Below, piece by piece: positions 18,341-27,369 of a DNA stretch of 64,000 nt. Position 1 is the stretch's first letter. Every line of letters starts with the position of its first letter. The position numbers and the translations under genes were made by a program. The notes under the pieces are model-generated. The model worked only from the letters and a program-made list of their open reading frames with translations. It was not told the DNA's origin and ran no database searches. This stretch comes from JAJEAD01 sp965221555 (GTDB lineage Bacteria; Pseudomonadota; Gammaproteobacteria; HK1), in NCBI GenBank assembly GCA_965221555.1, contig OZ244895.1:3348001-3412000 (forward strand), read 5' to 3'.

Positions 18341-18408
18341 TGGCCGGAGGGCTTCACGGTGAGACGGGAACAAATCTATGACGACAGGGGGCGCCTGACG
18401 GGAGGACC
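18341..18408 (+). repeat. 68-bp direct repeat, copy 2 (gene remnant downstream of PIN gene)
   Basis: Same segment as 17623-17690 with three substitutions. Read in the corresponding frame it gives WPEGFTVRREQIYDDRGR, but there is no open start upstream, so it is a remnant of a duplicated gene 3' end. It ends 10 bp before the stop codon of the convergent kinase gene. It may mark a deletion or insertion scar from unequal recombination. Confidence 0.85.
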
Positions 18409-18417
18409 GGGACGCGC

Positions 18418-19356
18418 CTACCAGTCGAGGCGCCGTCCAAAGTTCTCCCGGAAGCGTTCCTCGATCTCGGCGGTATCGAAGCGGTGACGCTGGGTGCCGT
18501 GGTGGGCGACCTTTATCGCGCCGAGCAGTGAGGCGAGGCGACCAGTGGTCTCCCAATCGAGTCCGCGCCCGAGGCCGAATAGCAGCCCGGCCCGGTAGGC
18601 GTCCCCGCAGCCGGTGGGATCCACCGCCTCCCCCGCCCGCGCGGGAGGGATTTCGATCCGGCGGCCTTCGGCATGGATCTCCGACCCCTGGGCGCCGCGG
18701 GTGATGACGAGCGCGTCGAGACGCCGCACCACGTCTTCCGGCGTGTACCCGGTGCGGCGGTGGACGAGCTCCCATTCGTAGTCGTTCACGGTGAGCCAGC
18801 TCGCCTGATCGATGAAGCGTGACAGCTCATCGCCGTCGAACATCGGCAGGCCCTGACCGGGGTCGAACACGAAGGGGATCCCGGCCTCTGCGAACTGGGC
18901 GGCGTGCGTGAGCATGCCTTCCCTGCCGTCCGGGGCCACGATGCCGATCCGCACTCCCTCGGCATCGGACACCTGGTTCAGGTGGGCGAAGTTCATCGCC
19001 CCCGGATGAAAGGCGGTGATCTGGTTGTCGTCCAGATCGGTGGTGATGAAGGCCTGGGCGGTGAACTCGGTATCGATGATCCTGATGTGCCGGCGGTCGA
19101 TGCCGCACTCGTCCATCCACTCGCGGTAGGGGGCGAAGTCCTGGCCCGCCGTGGCCATCGGCAAGGGCGCTCCCCCGAGCAGCTTGAGGCTGTAGGCGAT
19201 GTTTCCCGCGCAGCCCCCCAACTCCCTTCGCATTTCCGGGACGAGGAAGACCACGCTCAGCATGTGCACCTTGTCGGGAAGGATGTGGTCCTTGAAGCGG
19301 TCCTTGAAGACCATGATGTTGTCGTAGGCGATCGACCCGCAGATCAGAGCCGTCAT
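18418..19356 (-). CDS. PfkB-family sugar/nucleoside kinase (adenosine-kinase-like)
   Basis: 312-residue ribokinase-superfamily enzyme. ICGSIAYDNIMVF opens the first strand, GGCAGNIAYSLKLLGG is the first PfkB signature region, TAQAFITTDLDDNQITAFHPGAM forms the substrate and lid area (seen as FITTDLDDNQITAF), and DPTGCGDAYRAGLLFGL carries the catalytic base Asp and anion hole of the second PfkB signature. The layout resembles bacterial adenosine kinase-like proteins, but the substrate is uncertain. It is transcribed toward the PIN/repeat region and is downstream of uvrA on the same strand, 166 bp away. Confidence 0.88.
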   Translation of the reverse strand: MTALICGSIAYDNIMVFKDRFKDHILPDKVHMLSVVFLVPEMRRELGGCAGNIAYSLKLLGGAPLPMATAGQDFAPYREWMDECGIDRRHIRIIDTEFTAQAFITTDLDDNQITAFHPGAMNFAHLNQVSDAEGVRIGIVAPDGREGMLTHAAQFAEAGIPFVFDPGQGLPMFDGDELSRFIDQASWLTVNDYEWELVHRRTGYTPEDVVRRLDALVITRGAQGSEIHAEGRRIEIPPARAGEAVDPTGCGDAYRAGLLFGLGRGLDWETTGRLASLLGAIKVAHHGTQRHRFDTAEIEERFRENFGRRLDW

Positions 19357-19522
19357 TTCGTCATCCCTCCCACTCGGAATCCCTGTGTGCGACGGGGACC
19401 GCGCAGGCGCCCCGTCCAGTAGTCACATGTGCGTAGCGCCGTTCCCCCACCGGGAGCGCGGCGGTGCCGGTCGGCGTCGCTCCCGGGATGGACGCACGCG
19501 CCCCGCGGCGCGAGACGCCATG

Positions 19523-22390
19523 CTAACCCAGGCCCGCGGCCAGGACCGGCGCAGGCCCTGCGAATGCGGGCTCGACCACGCGGCGGAGGTAGCGCCCGGT
19601 ATGCGAAGCCTCTTCGGCGGCGACCTGCTCGGGCGTACCCATCGCCACCACGTGGCCGCCCCCTTCTCCCCCTTCCGGACCGAGGTCGACCAACCAGTCG
19701 GCGGTCTTGATCACGTCCAGATTGTGTTCGATGACGACCACCGTGTTGCCGTGGTCGCGGAGCTTGTGCAAGACCCGCAGCAGTTGATCGATATCGTGGG
19801 CGTGCAGACCGGTGGTCGGTTCGTCGAGCAGGTACAGCGTGGCGCCGGTCTCGCGGCGGGAGAGCTCGCGGGAGAGCTTGACCCGCTGCGCCTCGCCTCC
19901 GGAAAGAGTGGTCGCCCGCTGTCCGAGCTGCACATAGGAGAGCCCCACCTCCATCAGGGTATCGAGTTTGCGGGCGACGGCGGGGACCGGGGCGAAGAAG
20001 TCCGCCGCTTCCTCCACCGTCATCTCCAGCACTTCGTAGATGTTCCGGCCCTTGTACTGGATATCGAGGGTCTCGCGGTTGTAGCGGGTTCCCTTGCACA
20101 CGTCGCAGGGTACGTACACGTCGGGAAGAAAGTGCATCTCGACCTTGATGACGCCGTCGCCGCTGCATGCCTCGCAGCGCCCTCCGCGCACGTTGAAGCT
20201 GAAGCGTCCCGGCGTGTAGCCGCGCGAACGGGCCTCCGCAGTGCCCGCGAAGAGCTCCCGGATGGGAGTGAAGAGTCCGGTGTAGGTCGCCGGATTCGAT
20301 CGTGGAGTACGGCCGATCGGGCTCTGATCGATGTCGATGACCTTGTCGAAGTGTTCCAGTCCCTCCACTTCGTCGCAGGGGGCGGGCTCAGCGGAGGCGA
20401 GTCCGAGCCGGCGCGCCGCGAGCCGGTACAGCGTATCGTTGACGAGGGTGGACTTTCCGGATCCGGACACTCCGGTCACGCAGCACATCAGGCCTGCCGG
20501 AAACTCCACTTCAAGGTGCTTCAGGTTGTTGCCGCGGGCGCCGCGAATTCGCACCACCGTCTCGGGATCGCGCGGGACGCGAAAGACCGGGACTTCGATG
20601 CGGCGCACCCCGCGCAAGAACTGCCCGGTGATCGATTCGGATGCGGCCATGATCTCCCCGGGCGTGCCCTGCGCCACCACTCTTCCGCCGTGCCGGCCAG
20701 CGCCCGGTCCCATGTCGACGACGTGGTCGGCGCTTCGGATCGCTTCCTCGTCGTGCTCGACCACGATCAGGGTGTTGCCGATGTCGCGCAGGTGCATGAG
20801 CGTATCGAGCAGGCGGCGATTGTCGCGCTGGTGCAGGCCGATGGAGGGCTCGTCGAGGACGTACATGACGCCGACCAGGCCCGCGCCGATCTGGCTCGCG
20901 AGCCGGATGCGCTGCGCCTCGCCGCCAGACAGGGTCTCGGCCGGGCGGTCCAGTTCGAGGTAGTCCAGCCCCACGTCCTCGAGAAATCGCAGCCGCTGCC
21001 CGATTTCCTTGAGAATTCCGCTCGCGATCTCGCCGCGGGCGCCACTGAGGTTCAGCCGCTGGAGCGTGCGTATCGCTCTGCCCACCGGCAGTGCACTCAG
21101 CGCGGGCAGGGTAAGCTCGCCGACGAACACGTTGCGGGCGGAAAGATTGAGTCGGGCCCCCCCGCATTCGTCGCAGGGCCGGGTGCCGAGGAGCTTCGAG
21201 AGCCCCTCGCGTATCGTTGCGGACTGGGTTTCCCGATAGCGGCGCTCGATGCTGGGAATGACTCCTTCGAAGGTGCGGCGCTTGCGGTAGGTGCGCCCGC
21301 CCTCCTGACGATGGACGAACTCGATCTTCTCGTCGCCGCTGCCGTAGAGGACGAGCGTGCGCACCGCATCCGGCAGCGCGCTGAACGCCAGATCGAGATC
21401 GAAGGCGTAGTGTCGGGCGAGCGATTCCAGCATCTGGAAGTAATAAGTGTTCCGCCGGTCCCAGCCCGCAATGGCGCCTCCAGGCAGACTGAGCTCGGGG
21501 TGGGCCACCACCCTTCCCGGATCGAAGAAGGAGCGCGTGCCGAGCCCGTCGCAGGCCGGGCAGGCGCCGGCGGGATTGTTGAACGAGAAGGCCCGCGGCT
21601 CGAGCGAGGGCAGGCTGTAGTCGCAGATCGGGCAGGCGAAGCGCGCGGAGAAGATCAGATCGTCGCCCCCGGCCTCGTCCATGCGCACCACCCGTGCCCG
21701 ACCCGAGGAGAGCGCCAGCGCGGTCTCCAGCGATTCCGCGAGCCGCAGCTCAAGGCCCTCGCGCACCCGGAAGCGGTCCACTACCGCCTCGATCGTATGG
21801 CGCTTGCGGCGCGCAAGCGGCGGCAGCAGATCGATCTCGTGGACTTCGCCGTCCAGCCGGATCCGCAGATAGCCCTGGCGTCGCAGGCCCTCGATCACTT
21901 GCACGTGCTCGCCCTTGCGCGCTTCGACCACCGGGGCGAGCAGCATCAGACGGGTCGATTCCGGCAGCTCCAGCACCTGGTCGACCATCTGACTGACCGT
22001 CTGCGCCCGCAGGGTCATCCCGTGGACCGGACATCGCGGCTCGCCCGCCCGGGCGAAGAGCAGGCGCAGGTAGTCGTGAATCTCGGTGATCGTGCCGACG
22101 GTGGAGCGCGGGTTGTGGGACGTGGATTTCTGCTCGATCGAGATGGCGGGCGACAGGCCCTCGATGCGATCCGCGTCGGGCTTCTCCATCACCGAGAGGA
22201 ACTGCCGCGCGTACGCCGACAGCGATTCGACATAGCGTCTCTGACCTTCCGCGTACACGGTGTCGAAGGCCAGCGACGACTTGCCGGAACCGGAGAGTCC
22301 GGTCACCACGATGAGCTTGTCCCGCGGCAGGTCGAGGTCGATGTTGCGCAGATTGTGGGTGCGCGCGCCTCGGATGACGATCTGCTGCAT
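19523..22390 (-). CDS. uvrA: Excinuclease ABC subunit A
   Basis: 955-residue damage-recognition ATPase of nucleotide excision repair. Both ABC modules are complete: Walker A GLSGSGKSSLAFDT and later GVSGSGKSTLVNDTL, signatures LSGGEAQRIRLASQIG and LSGGEAQRVKLSREL, and Walker B LYVLDEPSIGLHQRD-type regions. Zinc-binding cysteine pairs are visible (CPICDY with CPACDGLG; CEACSGDG with CDVCKGTRYN). The N-terminus IVIRGARTHNLRNIDLDLPR is standard. It is divergent from an MFS gene, followed by ssb, a neighbourhood shared with many gammaproteobacteria. I could not see a convincing LexA box in the 167-bp divergent region. Confidence 0.98.
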   Translation of the reverse strand: MQQIVIRGARTHNLRNIDLDLPRDKLIVVTGLSGSGKSSLAFDTVYAEGQRRYVESLSAYARQFLSVMEKPDADRIEGLSPAISIEQKSTSHNPRSTVGTITEIHDYLRLLFARAGEPRCPVHGMTLRAQTVSQMVDQVLELPESTRLMLLAPVVEARKGEHVQVIEGLRRQGYLRIRLDGEVHEIDLLPPLARRKRHTIEAVVDRFRVREGLELRLAESLETALALSSGRARVVRMDEAGGDDLIFSARFACPICDYSLPSLEPRAFSFNNPAGACPACDGLGTRSFFDPGRVVAHPELSLPGGAIAGWDRRNTYYFQMLESLARHYAFDLDLAFSALPDAVRTLVLYGSGDEKIEFVHRQEGGRTYRKRRTFEGVIPSIERRYRETQSATIREGLSKLLGTRPCDECGGARLNLSARNVFVGELTLPALSALPVGRAIRTLQRLNLSGARGEIASGILKEIGQRLRFLEDVGLDYLELDRPAETLSGGEAQRIRLASQIGAGLVGVMYVLDEPSIGLHQRDNRRLLDTLMHLRDIGNTLIVVEHDEEAIRSADHVVDMGPGAGRHGGRVVAQGTPGEIMAASESITGQFLRGVRRIEVPVFRVPRDPETVVRIRGARGNNLKHLEVEFPAGLMCCVTGVSGSGKSTLVNDTLYRLAARRLGLASAEPAPCDEVEGLEHFDKVIDIDQSPIGRTPRSNPATYTGLFTPIRELFAGTAEARSRGYTPGRFSFNVRGGRCEACSGDGVIKVEMHFLPDVYVPCDVCKGTRYNRETLDIQYKGRNIYEVLEMTVEEAADFFAPVPAVARKLDTLMEVGLSYVQLGQRATTLSGGEAQRVKLSRELSRRETGATLYLLDEPTTGLHAHDIDQLLRVLHKLRDHGNTVVVIEHNLDVIKTADWLVDLGPEGGEGGGHVVAMGTPEQVAAEEASHTGRYLRRVVEPAFAGPAPVLAAGLG

Positions 22391-22557
22391 GGCTCGTTGG
22401 TAATGCCGGATGGACCAACTATATTAGCGCGCCCCTCCTGGACACGACCGCTCGCGCGGCCGGGTGCGGGGGCCGAGACGCAAACCCCAGGGAGAGAGAT
22501 GCCTCCGTGATCCGCTTCTTTCGGAGACCCGAAAGCGAAGGTCGGGAGGAGTTGCGC

Positions 22558-23916
22558 ATGACCGCATCGGAGCGGCGGGCGAGCATGGCGCTCGCCGGCA
22601 TCTTCACGCTGCGCATCCTCGGTCTCTTCATGATCCTGCCCGTGTTCAGCCTCCACGCGGAGTCGTACCCGGGATACACGCCGGTGCTCGCCGGTCTCGC
22701 GATCGGGGTGTACGGCCTCACCCAAGCCCTCTTCCAGATCCCCTTTGGCATGCTCTCCGACCGGATCGGTCGAAAGCGGGTCATCGCCGCGGGCCTGCTC
22801 ATCTTCGCGGCGGGAAGCGTGGTGGCGGCGCTCGCGGACACGATGTGGGGAGTGATCGCCGGCCGCGCCCTGCAGGGGCTGGGGGCGATCGGGGCCGTCG
22901 TTATCGCCCTGACCGCGGACCTCACGCGCGAAGACCAGCGCACCAAGGCGATGGCGATCATCGGAGTGAGCATCGGCTTCAGTTTCGCGCTCGCGATGAT
23001 GGTCGGCCACGCGCTCACCGGCCTGGTCGGCATATCGGGCCTTTTCTGGCTGACCGCCGCGCTCGGCGTCGCCGGACTGGCAGTTCTGTACCGGTACGTG
23101 CCGACTCCGGTCACCACTCGCTTTCACCGGGACGTGCAGGCGATCCCGGCGCAGTTTCGCGAGATCCTGGCGGATCGGGAGCTGCTCCGGCTCGATGCGG
23201 GCATCTTCATCCTGCATCTCATCCTGACCGCCACCTTCGTCGCCCTGCCGCTCGCGCTGCGGGATTCCGCCGGTCTGTCCTCCGACGTGCACTGGTTGAT
23301 CTACGTGCCGGTGCTGCTGGCCTCGGTGCTGCTGATGATCCCCTTCGTGCTCTACGCGGACCGGCGCAATCGGCTGAAGGCGGTGTTTCTGGGCGCGATC
23401 GCCTGTCTCGCCGCCGCCGAGCTTTGCATCGCCGGGTGGGGTACCGGACTCATGGCGCTGGTGGCCCTGATGGTCCTTTTCTTCACCGCGTTCAGCGTGC
23501 TCGAGTCCAGCCTGCCTTCGCTCGTATCGCGAATCGCCCCGTCGGACAAGAAAGGCACCGCGCTCGGGTTCTACTCCACCGCCCAGTATCTCGGCGCCTT
23601 CGCCGGCGGGCTCTGCGGGGGTTGGCTGCACGGGCGCTTCGGCATCGACGCGGTGTTCTGGTTCTGTGGGGCGCTGGTCCTTGTCTGGCTGGCGGGGGCG
23701 TGGCGAATGCGCAACCCGGCTCCTCTGACATCGCGCGTGCTCCGGCTTCAGGGGATAAGCGAAGACGGGGCGAAAGACCTGTCCGACCGTCTCCATTCGG
23801 TACGCGGCGTAGCGGAAGTCGTCATCATCGTGGAGGACGCCGTCGCCTATCTGAAGGTCGATCGGCGTACCCTCGACGCGGACGCGTTACGTGCAATCTC
23901 GATGGACGCGTCGTAG
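22558..23916 (+). CDS. MFS transporter (drug-efflux-like, YajR type)
   Basis: Inner-membrane major facilitator, 452 residues from ATG 22558, which has GGAGGAG six bases upstream; a GTG at 22507 is an alternative. Twelve hydrophobic segments can be traced; the motif A loop reads GMLSDRIGRKRVI. The C-terminal tail after residue about 385 (VLRLQGISEDGAKDLSDRLH, VVIIVEDAVAYLKVDR) looks like a small ferredoxin-like domain, as in YajR. It lies between divergent uvrA and ssb. The substrate is unknown. Confidence 0.88.
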   Translation: MTASERRASMALAGIFTLRILGLFMILPVFSLHAESYPGYTPVLAGLAIGVYGLTQALFQIPFGMLSDRIGRKRVIAAGLLIFAAGSVVAALADTMWGVIAGRALQGLGAIGAVVIALTADLTREDQRTKAMAIIGVSIGFSFALAMMVGHALTGLVGISGLFWLTAALGVAGLAVLYRYVPTPVTTRFHRDVQAIPAQFREILADRELLRLDAGIFILHLILTATFVALPLALRDSAGLSSDVHWLIYVPVLLASVLLMIPFVLYADRRNRLKAVFLGAIACLAAAELCIAGWGTGLMALVALMVLFFTAFSVLESSLPSLVSRIAPSDKKGTALGFYSTAQYLGAFAGGLCGGWLHGRFGIDAVFWFCGALVLVWLAGAWRMRNPAPLTSRVLRLQGISEDGAKDLSDRLHSVRGVAEVVIIVEDAVAYLKVDRRTLDADALRAISMDAS

Positions 23917-24027
23917 CATCGAACGCGTGCGGTCGGACCGCCAAGCTCTTGTGGGAACGCCGGCTCCGAACACCGACAGGGAGGTCGGAGATGTTCCTCG
24001 GGAATCTCGTCAGAAGGAGATGGACCA

Positions 24028-24504
24028 ATGGCCAGGGGCATTAACAAAGTCATCCTCGTCGGCAATCTCGGCGCGGATCCGGAGTCTCGCCAGACTTCAA
24101 GCGGGGGAACGGTCACCAACGTTCGGCTCGCCACCACCGACGCCTGGAGGGACCGCCAGACGGGCGAGCAGCAGGAACGCACCGAGTGGCATCGGGTCGT
24201 GTTCTTCGGCCGCCTCGCCGAGGTCGCGGCGGAGTACCTGCGTAAAGGGCGCCAGATCTACGTCGAGGGCCGGCTCCAAACGCGCAAGTGGCAGGGCCAG
24301 GACGGCCAGGATCGCTGGTCGACCGAGATCGTCGCGAACGAAATGCAGATGCTCGGCGGGCGTGCACAGGGTGGAGGTGGATACTCCGGGTCCTCGGGCG
24401 AGGCGGCGCCCCCGCGGGACTGGGGGGGAGGCGGGGAGGCTCCGAGGAAGCGGGATCGCGCTCCCGAGCCGGACGAGGATTTCGACGACGACATTCCCTT
24501 CTGA
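24028..24504 (+). CDS. ssb: Single-stranded DNA-binding protein
   Basis: 158-residue protein that coats single-stranded DNA in replication and repair. The OB fold begins GINKVILVGNLGADPE and continues TEWHRVVFFGRLAEVAAEYLRKG and QIYVEGRLQTRKWQ. A glycine-rich linker is followed by the acidic tip DDDIPF, the peptide that recruits partner proteins. AGAAGGAGAT lies just upstream of the ATG. Its position after the MFS gene and near uvrA is conserved in gammaproteobacteria. It would also bind the substrate of the DarT toxin. Confidence 0.97.
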   Translation: MARGINKVILVGNLGADPESRQTSSGGTVTNVRLATTDAWRDRQTGEQQERTEWHRVVFFGRLAEVAAEYLRKGRQIYVEGRLQTRKWQGQDGQDRWSTEIVANEMQMLGGRAQGGGGYSGSSGEAAPPRDWGGGGEAPRKRDRAPEPDEDFDDDIPF

Positions 24505-24627
24505 GCCCGCCGCGCCGAGACCATCGGCGCCTGATCCAGAGAGGCGCCCGGGAGTTGCCATGCCCGGGGATTTGGATCATCCTCGCTTCACCCGCTCGAT
24601 CGGCGGTGCAGCGCAGGAGTAGCGAAG

Positions 24628-25662
24628 ATGGCCATCAGCGAGTCAGCCGTCGGGACTTCTTCCGACCCGGCCTCGGAGGGCATCTGGGCCTTCGAACCCC
24701 CGCTCCCGCTGCAACGCAGCCCGGTGTTCGCGTGGCCACCGCGCATACCACAGGCCATAGGCCACCTCCTGTCCAAGCAGTTCCTGCTGTCGATCGTCCT
24801 TCCCTTCGGCATCCTCGGCACCCTCACCTGGTATTTCCTGCAGCCGCCGCTCGCGCAGTGCGCCAATCTCGAGGTGGGGTGGATAACGCTCCTGCTGGTG
24901 CGCAACCTCGTGCTGATGACTCTCGTGGCCGGCGGCCTGCACCTGTACTTCCACGTCTTCAAGGTGCAGGGCACGCATCTCAAATTCGATCGCGAGGAGT
25001 TGCAGCGCAACAACCCCCGCTTTCTCGGCAACGACCAGGTCCGGGACAACATGTTCTGGACTCTGGCGAGCGGCGTGCCCATCTGGACCGCCTACGAGGT
25101 GTTCTTCTTCTGGAGCTACGCGAACGGCCTGCTGCCGCACTACCTGGAGTGGCGGACTCACCCGGTGGCCTTCGTCCTCATGTTCTTTTTCATCCCGTTC
25201 TGGAGCTCCCTGCACTTCCACTTCGTGCACCGGCTGCTGCACTGGCGGCCACTGTTCCGGGTCGCGCATGCGGTACACCACCGAAACGTCAATCTCGGCC
25301 CCTGGTCAGGGCTCTCGATGCATCCCATCGAGCACCTCATCTACCTGAGCAGCGTGCTGATCCACGTGGTGCTTCCGTCTCATCCCATCCATCTCCTCTA
25401 CCACATGCAGTACGAGACGATCGGCGCCGCGACCGGGCATACGGGTTACGATGCGCTCACCATTCGCGGCAAGCCCGTCTTCTACCTGACCTCCTTTCAC
25501 CATCAGCTCCATCACCGGCACCTTGATTGCAACTATGGCAATCCGATCACCCCCGCCGACCGGTGGTTCGACTGCGATCACGACGGCACGCCGGAGGCGA
25601 CGGCCCAGGTGAGACGCAGGCAGCGCGCACGCATGACGGCGCAACGAGCCGGGGGGGCCTGA
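24628..25662 (+). CDS. Sterol desaturase/fatty acid hydroxylase family protein
   Basis: 344-residue integral-membrane di-iron oxygenase. After an N-terminal soluble part come several hydrophobic segments and the three histidine clusters typical of the family: HFHFVHRLLH, HAVHHRN and HHQLHHRHLDCNYG. The last also carries the NYG found in sterol desaturase/C-5 relatives. The substrate (a sterol, hopanoid, fatty acid or lipid A chain) cannot be told. The start at 24628 has no strong ribosome-binding site (GAGTAGCGAAG upstream). Confidence 0.88.
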   Translation: MAISESAVGTSSDPASEGIWAFEPPLPLQRSPVFAWPPRIPQAIGHLLSKQFLLSIVLPFGILGTLTWYFLQPPLAQCANLEVGWITLLLVRNLVLMTLVAGGLHLYFHVFKVQGTHLKFDREELQRNNPRFLGNDQVRDNMFWTLASGVPIWTAYEVFFFWSYANGLLPHYLEWRTHPVAFVLMFFFIPFWSSLHFHFVHRLLHWRPLFRVAHAVHHRNVNLGPWSGLSMHPIEHLIYLSSVLIHVVLPSHPIHLLYHMQYETIGAATGHTGYDALTIRGKPVFYLTSFHHQLHHRHLDCNYGNPITPADRWFDCDHDGTPEATAQVRRRQRARMTAQRAGGA

Positions 25663-25810
25663 GACCCGCCCTGGCTCGCCGCGGCTCCGCGTCAAGGCGC
25701 GCCCGAACCCGAACATGCCCCAGCGTGCCGAGGGGCATCGCTACCGAGCGCTCTCGGGCTCGCAGGCCCGGATCGAGCGAGGGATAGTCGGGACGAGGCC
25801 GAGGGCGGTC

Positions 25811-25862
25811 GCGTCACGTTGGCGCCGGAAGCGACCGTAAATCGGTGAGATTTACGGGTTGG
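25811..25862 (+). repeat. Interspersed repeat, right-arm copy B
   Basis: Only the right arm of the repeat is recognisable: a TTGGCGCCGGAAGCGACCG stretch followed by TAAATCGGTGAGATTTACGG, matching the ends of copies at 33.3, 36.5 and 52 kb. No left arm or core is seen in the 150 bp before it. It lies in the 404-bp gap between the hydroxylase and dsbB genes; the rest of that gap holds only the terminator. Confidence 0.6.
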
Positions 25863-25907
25863 GCGCCTCCTCGCCGGTCTCCCTCCCGCGAGCTGTAACG
25901 GCTGCGC

Positions 25908-25937
25908 AAAAAAAAGCCGGAGCACCAAGGCTCCGGC
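25908..25937 (-). terminator. Rho-independent terminator downstream of dsbB
   Basis: On the minus strand the 8-bp perfect stem GCCGGAGC/GCTCCGGC with a 6-base loop is followed by eight T residues. It lies about 130 bp beyond the dsbB stop codon. In plus orientation the A-run precedes the stem, so it serves the minus strand. Confidence 0.85.
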
Positions 25938-26066
25938 AATTACCACCAAAGGAGGGGTTTGGAGGAGAAACATCACAGGAGGATGTCGAGACGCAAAATA
26001 GGTCTCCAGGGGTTGGGGCGTCAATACTCGTGCGCTAAGTAATTTCCCGTAGATATTGCGCGCAGC

Positions 26067-26600
26067 TCACTGATCGCCGGTCTTTGTCCGAAGTATCGAG
26101 ACGCCGTAAACGGCAAATCTCCGGACCGTGCACAACAGCGTGCCGCACACCGCGAATCCCACGAACACCAGCAACGTCCAACCCGGAATGGTCAGGCCGA
26201 GAAAGGTCCACTGCACTTCGGCGCATTCCCCCGAGCCCCTGAAGATGAGACCGAGCGCCTCCCCGATCGGGAAGGCATCGAGGATGTACGCAAGCCCCGG
26301 ACCGCACTCCGGCACCCGATCCGGAGGCAGGTTCTGCAGATAGACGTGGCGGCCGGCCACGGCCGCGCCCAGGAGCGCGACGACGGCCACGATCGCCCCA
26401 TACGCCCGGCGCCCCCGCTGCCCGGGATTGTGAATCGCTCCCAGCACCATGACGAGTGCGAGCAGCATCACGATCCCCCGCTGGACGATGCACAGCGGAC
26501 AGGGCTCCAGATGCACGACGTGCTGCAGGTAGAGCGCGACGCCGACCAGCGCCGCGCAGACCAATGCGCCAAGGATGAAGAAACGCCGTGGAGTCAGCAT
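26067..26600 (-). CDS. dsbB: Disulfide bond formation protein DsbB
   Basis: 177-residue inner-membrane oxidoreductase that reoxidises DsbA and passes electrons to ubiquinone. Four membrane segments are visible. The first periplasmic loop carries the quinone-proximal pair EPCPLC (Cys34, Cys37), and the second loop has Cys99 (VPECGP) and Cys126 (GECAEV). All four catalytic cysteines are thus present. No dsbA is in the window. It is followed by a strong terminator and lies downstream of an outer-membrane protein gene on the same strand. Confidence 0.94.
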   Translation of the reverse strand: MLTPRRFFILGALVCAALVGVALYLQHVVHLEPCPLCIVQRGIVMLLALVMVLGAIHNPGQRGRRAYGAIVAVVALLGAAVAGRHVYLQNLPPDRVPECGPGLAYILDAFPIGEALGLIFRGSGECAEVQWTFLGLTIPGWTLLVFVGFAVCGTLLCTVRRFAVYGVSILRTKTGDQ

Positions 26601-26640
26601 CTCGACGCCTCGCCGGTACGCAAGCTCTGCCGGCCCCTTC

Positions 26641-27369
26641 TCAGAAGCGGTAGGAGAGCCCGAGCGAGATGACCGGGTAGATCTTCAAACTGTCGAGGGC
26701 GCCTCGGAGTTCTCGGTGCTCCTGTTCCAGATCATCACCGAGCTCTTCGGCCACGACCCCGGGCACGCCTTCACAATCGACATCCGCGCTTCCGTCCCTC
26801 GAGACCGTGAACCCGCAGCCCTGCGCCTGACCGGAAGCGGAAACCCGAGTGGACCCTCGAAACAGAGCGCCGACGTCGGCGCTGATGCTGAGCCCGCTAC
26901 GCTCCCGCCCGGTGGTCCAGCCGATGCCCAGATAGGGCGCGGTCCTGTCGAACTCCATGCGGAAGGAGAGGTCGGCATCGTACGTGCCCCCACCGATCCC
27001 GAGAGTCACACCCTGCGTCGACGCCTTGATTTGATCGCCGTTCAGAAAGGCTCCACCGGATACGCGAAACGCGCCCCAGAAGGGGTGCCAATCGAGCACC
27101 AGCCCCACCGAACGCATATCGAGGTCTCCAGAGTACCTGTTGCCGGCCCTCTTCTCGTCGAAGTCCATGCTCAAGTAGTTCACCAGGCCACGAATCGCGA
27201 TGTCCTTCGAGAAATCATATCCGGCGTTCATGCCCACACCGAGCGTGCCGCCATGCAGCCCGACCTGCGTTGCGCCTTTGCCGAACGGTACCCCCAGCGA
27301 GGCCGCCAGGAGCGAAGGCGCGGAACAGAGCCAAGCCGCCGCTGCCGCAATTACCACTAGCTTGCGCAT
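26641..27369 (-). CDS. Outer-membrane beta-barrel protein, uncharacterised
   Basis: 242-residue protein from ATG 27369, which has AAAAGGAGTG just upstream. An N-terminal signal peptide (MRKLVVIAAAAAWLCSAPSL, likely cut after LLA) leads into alternating strands rich in Gly and aromatics: GVGMNAGYDFSKDIAIRG, SVGLVLDWHPF, APYLGIGWTTG. The ending LGLSYRF has the terminal aromatic recognised by the Bam machinery. A short insert near the C-terminus holds two cysteines (QGCGF, DVDCEG) and an acidic helix. It resembles small OmpW/porin-like barrels without a firm family. It lies 40 bp upstream of dsbB, which could oxidise its cysteine pair. Confidence 0.82.
   Translation of the reverse strand: MRKLVVIAAAAAWLCSAPSLLAASLGVPFGKGATQVGLHGGTLGVGMNAGYDFSKDIAIRGLVNYLSMDFDEKRAGNRYSGDLDMRSVGLVLDWHPFWGAFRVSGGAFLNGDQIKASTQGVTLGIGGGTYDADLSFRMEFDRTAPYLGIGWTTGRERSGLSISADVGALFRGSTRVSASGQAQGCGFTVSRDGSADVDCEGVPGVVAEELGDDLEQEHRELRGALDSLKIYPVISLGLSYRF

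Noticed and set aside
19385..22510. A 1041-codon open frame on the plus strand
   Set aside because: It lies antisense to the complete uvrA gene. In this GC-rich DNA the third-position bias keeps the opposite frames open; the translated product is rich in Arg/His/Asp and has no family features.
22391..22557. LexA/SOS box in front of uvrA
   Set aside because: No CTGT-N8-ACAG pattern of acceptable quality was found in the divergent region.
25692..26024. A short minus-strand frame across the terminator region
   Set aside because: It consists of repeat arm and terminator sequence translated by chance and lacks a ribosome-binding site in a plausible position.
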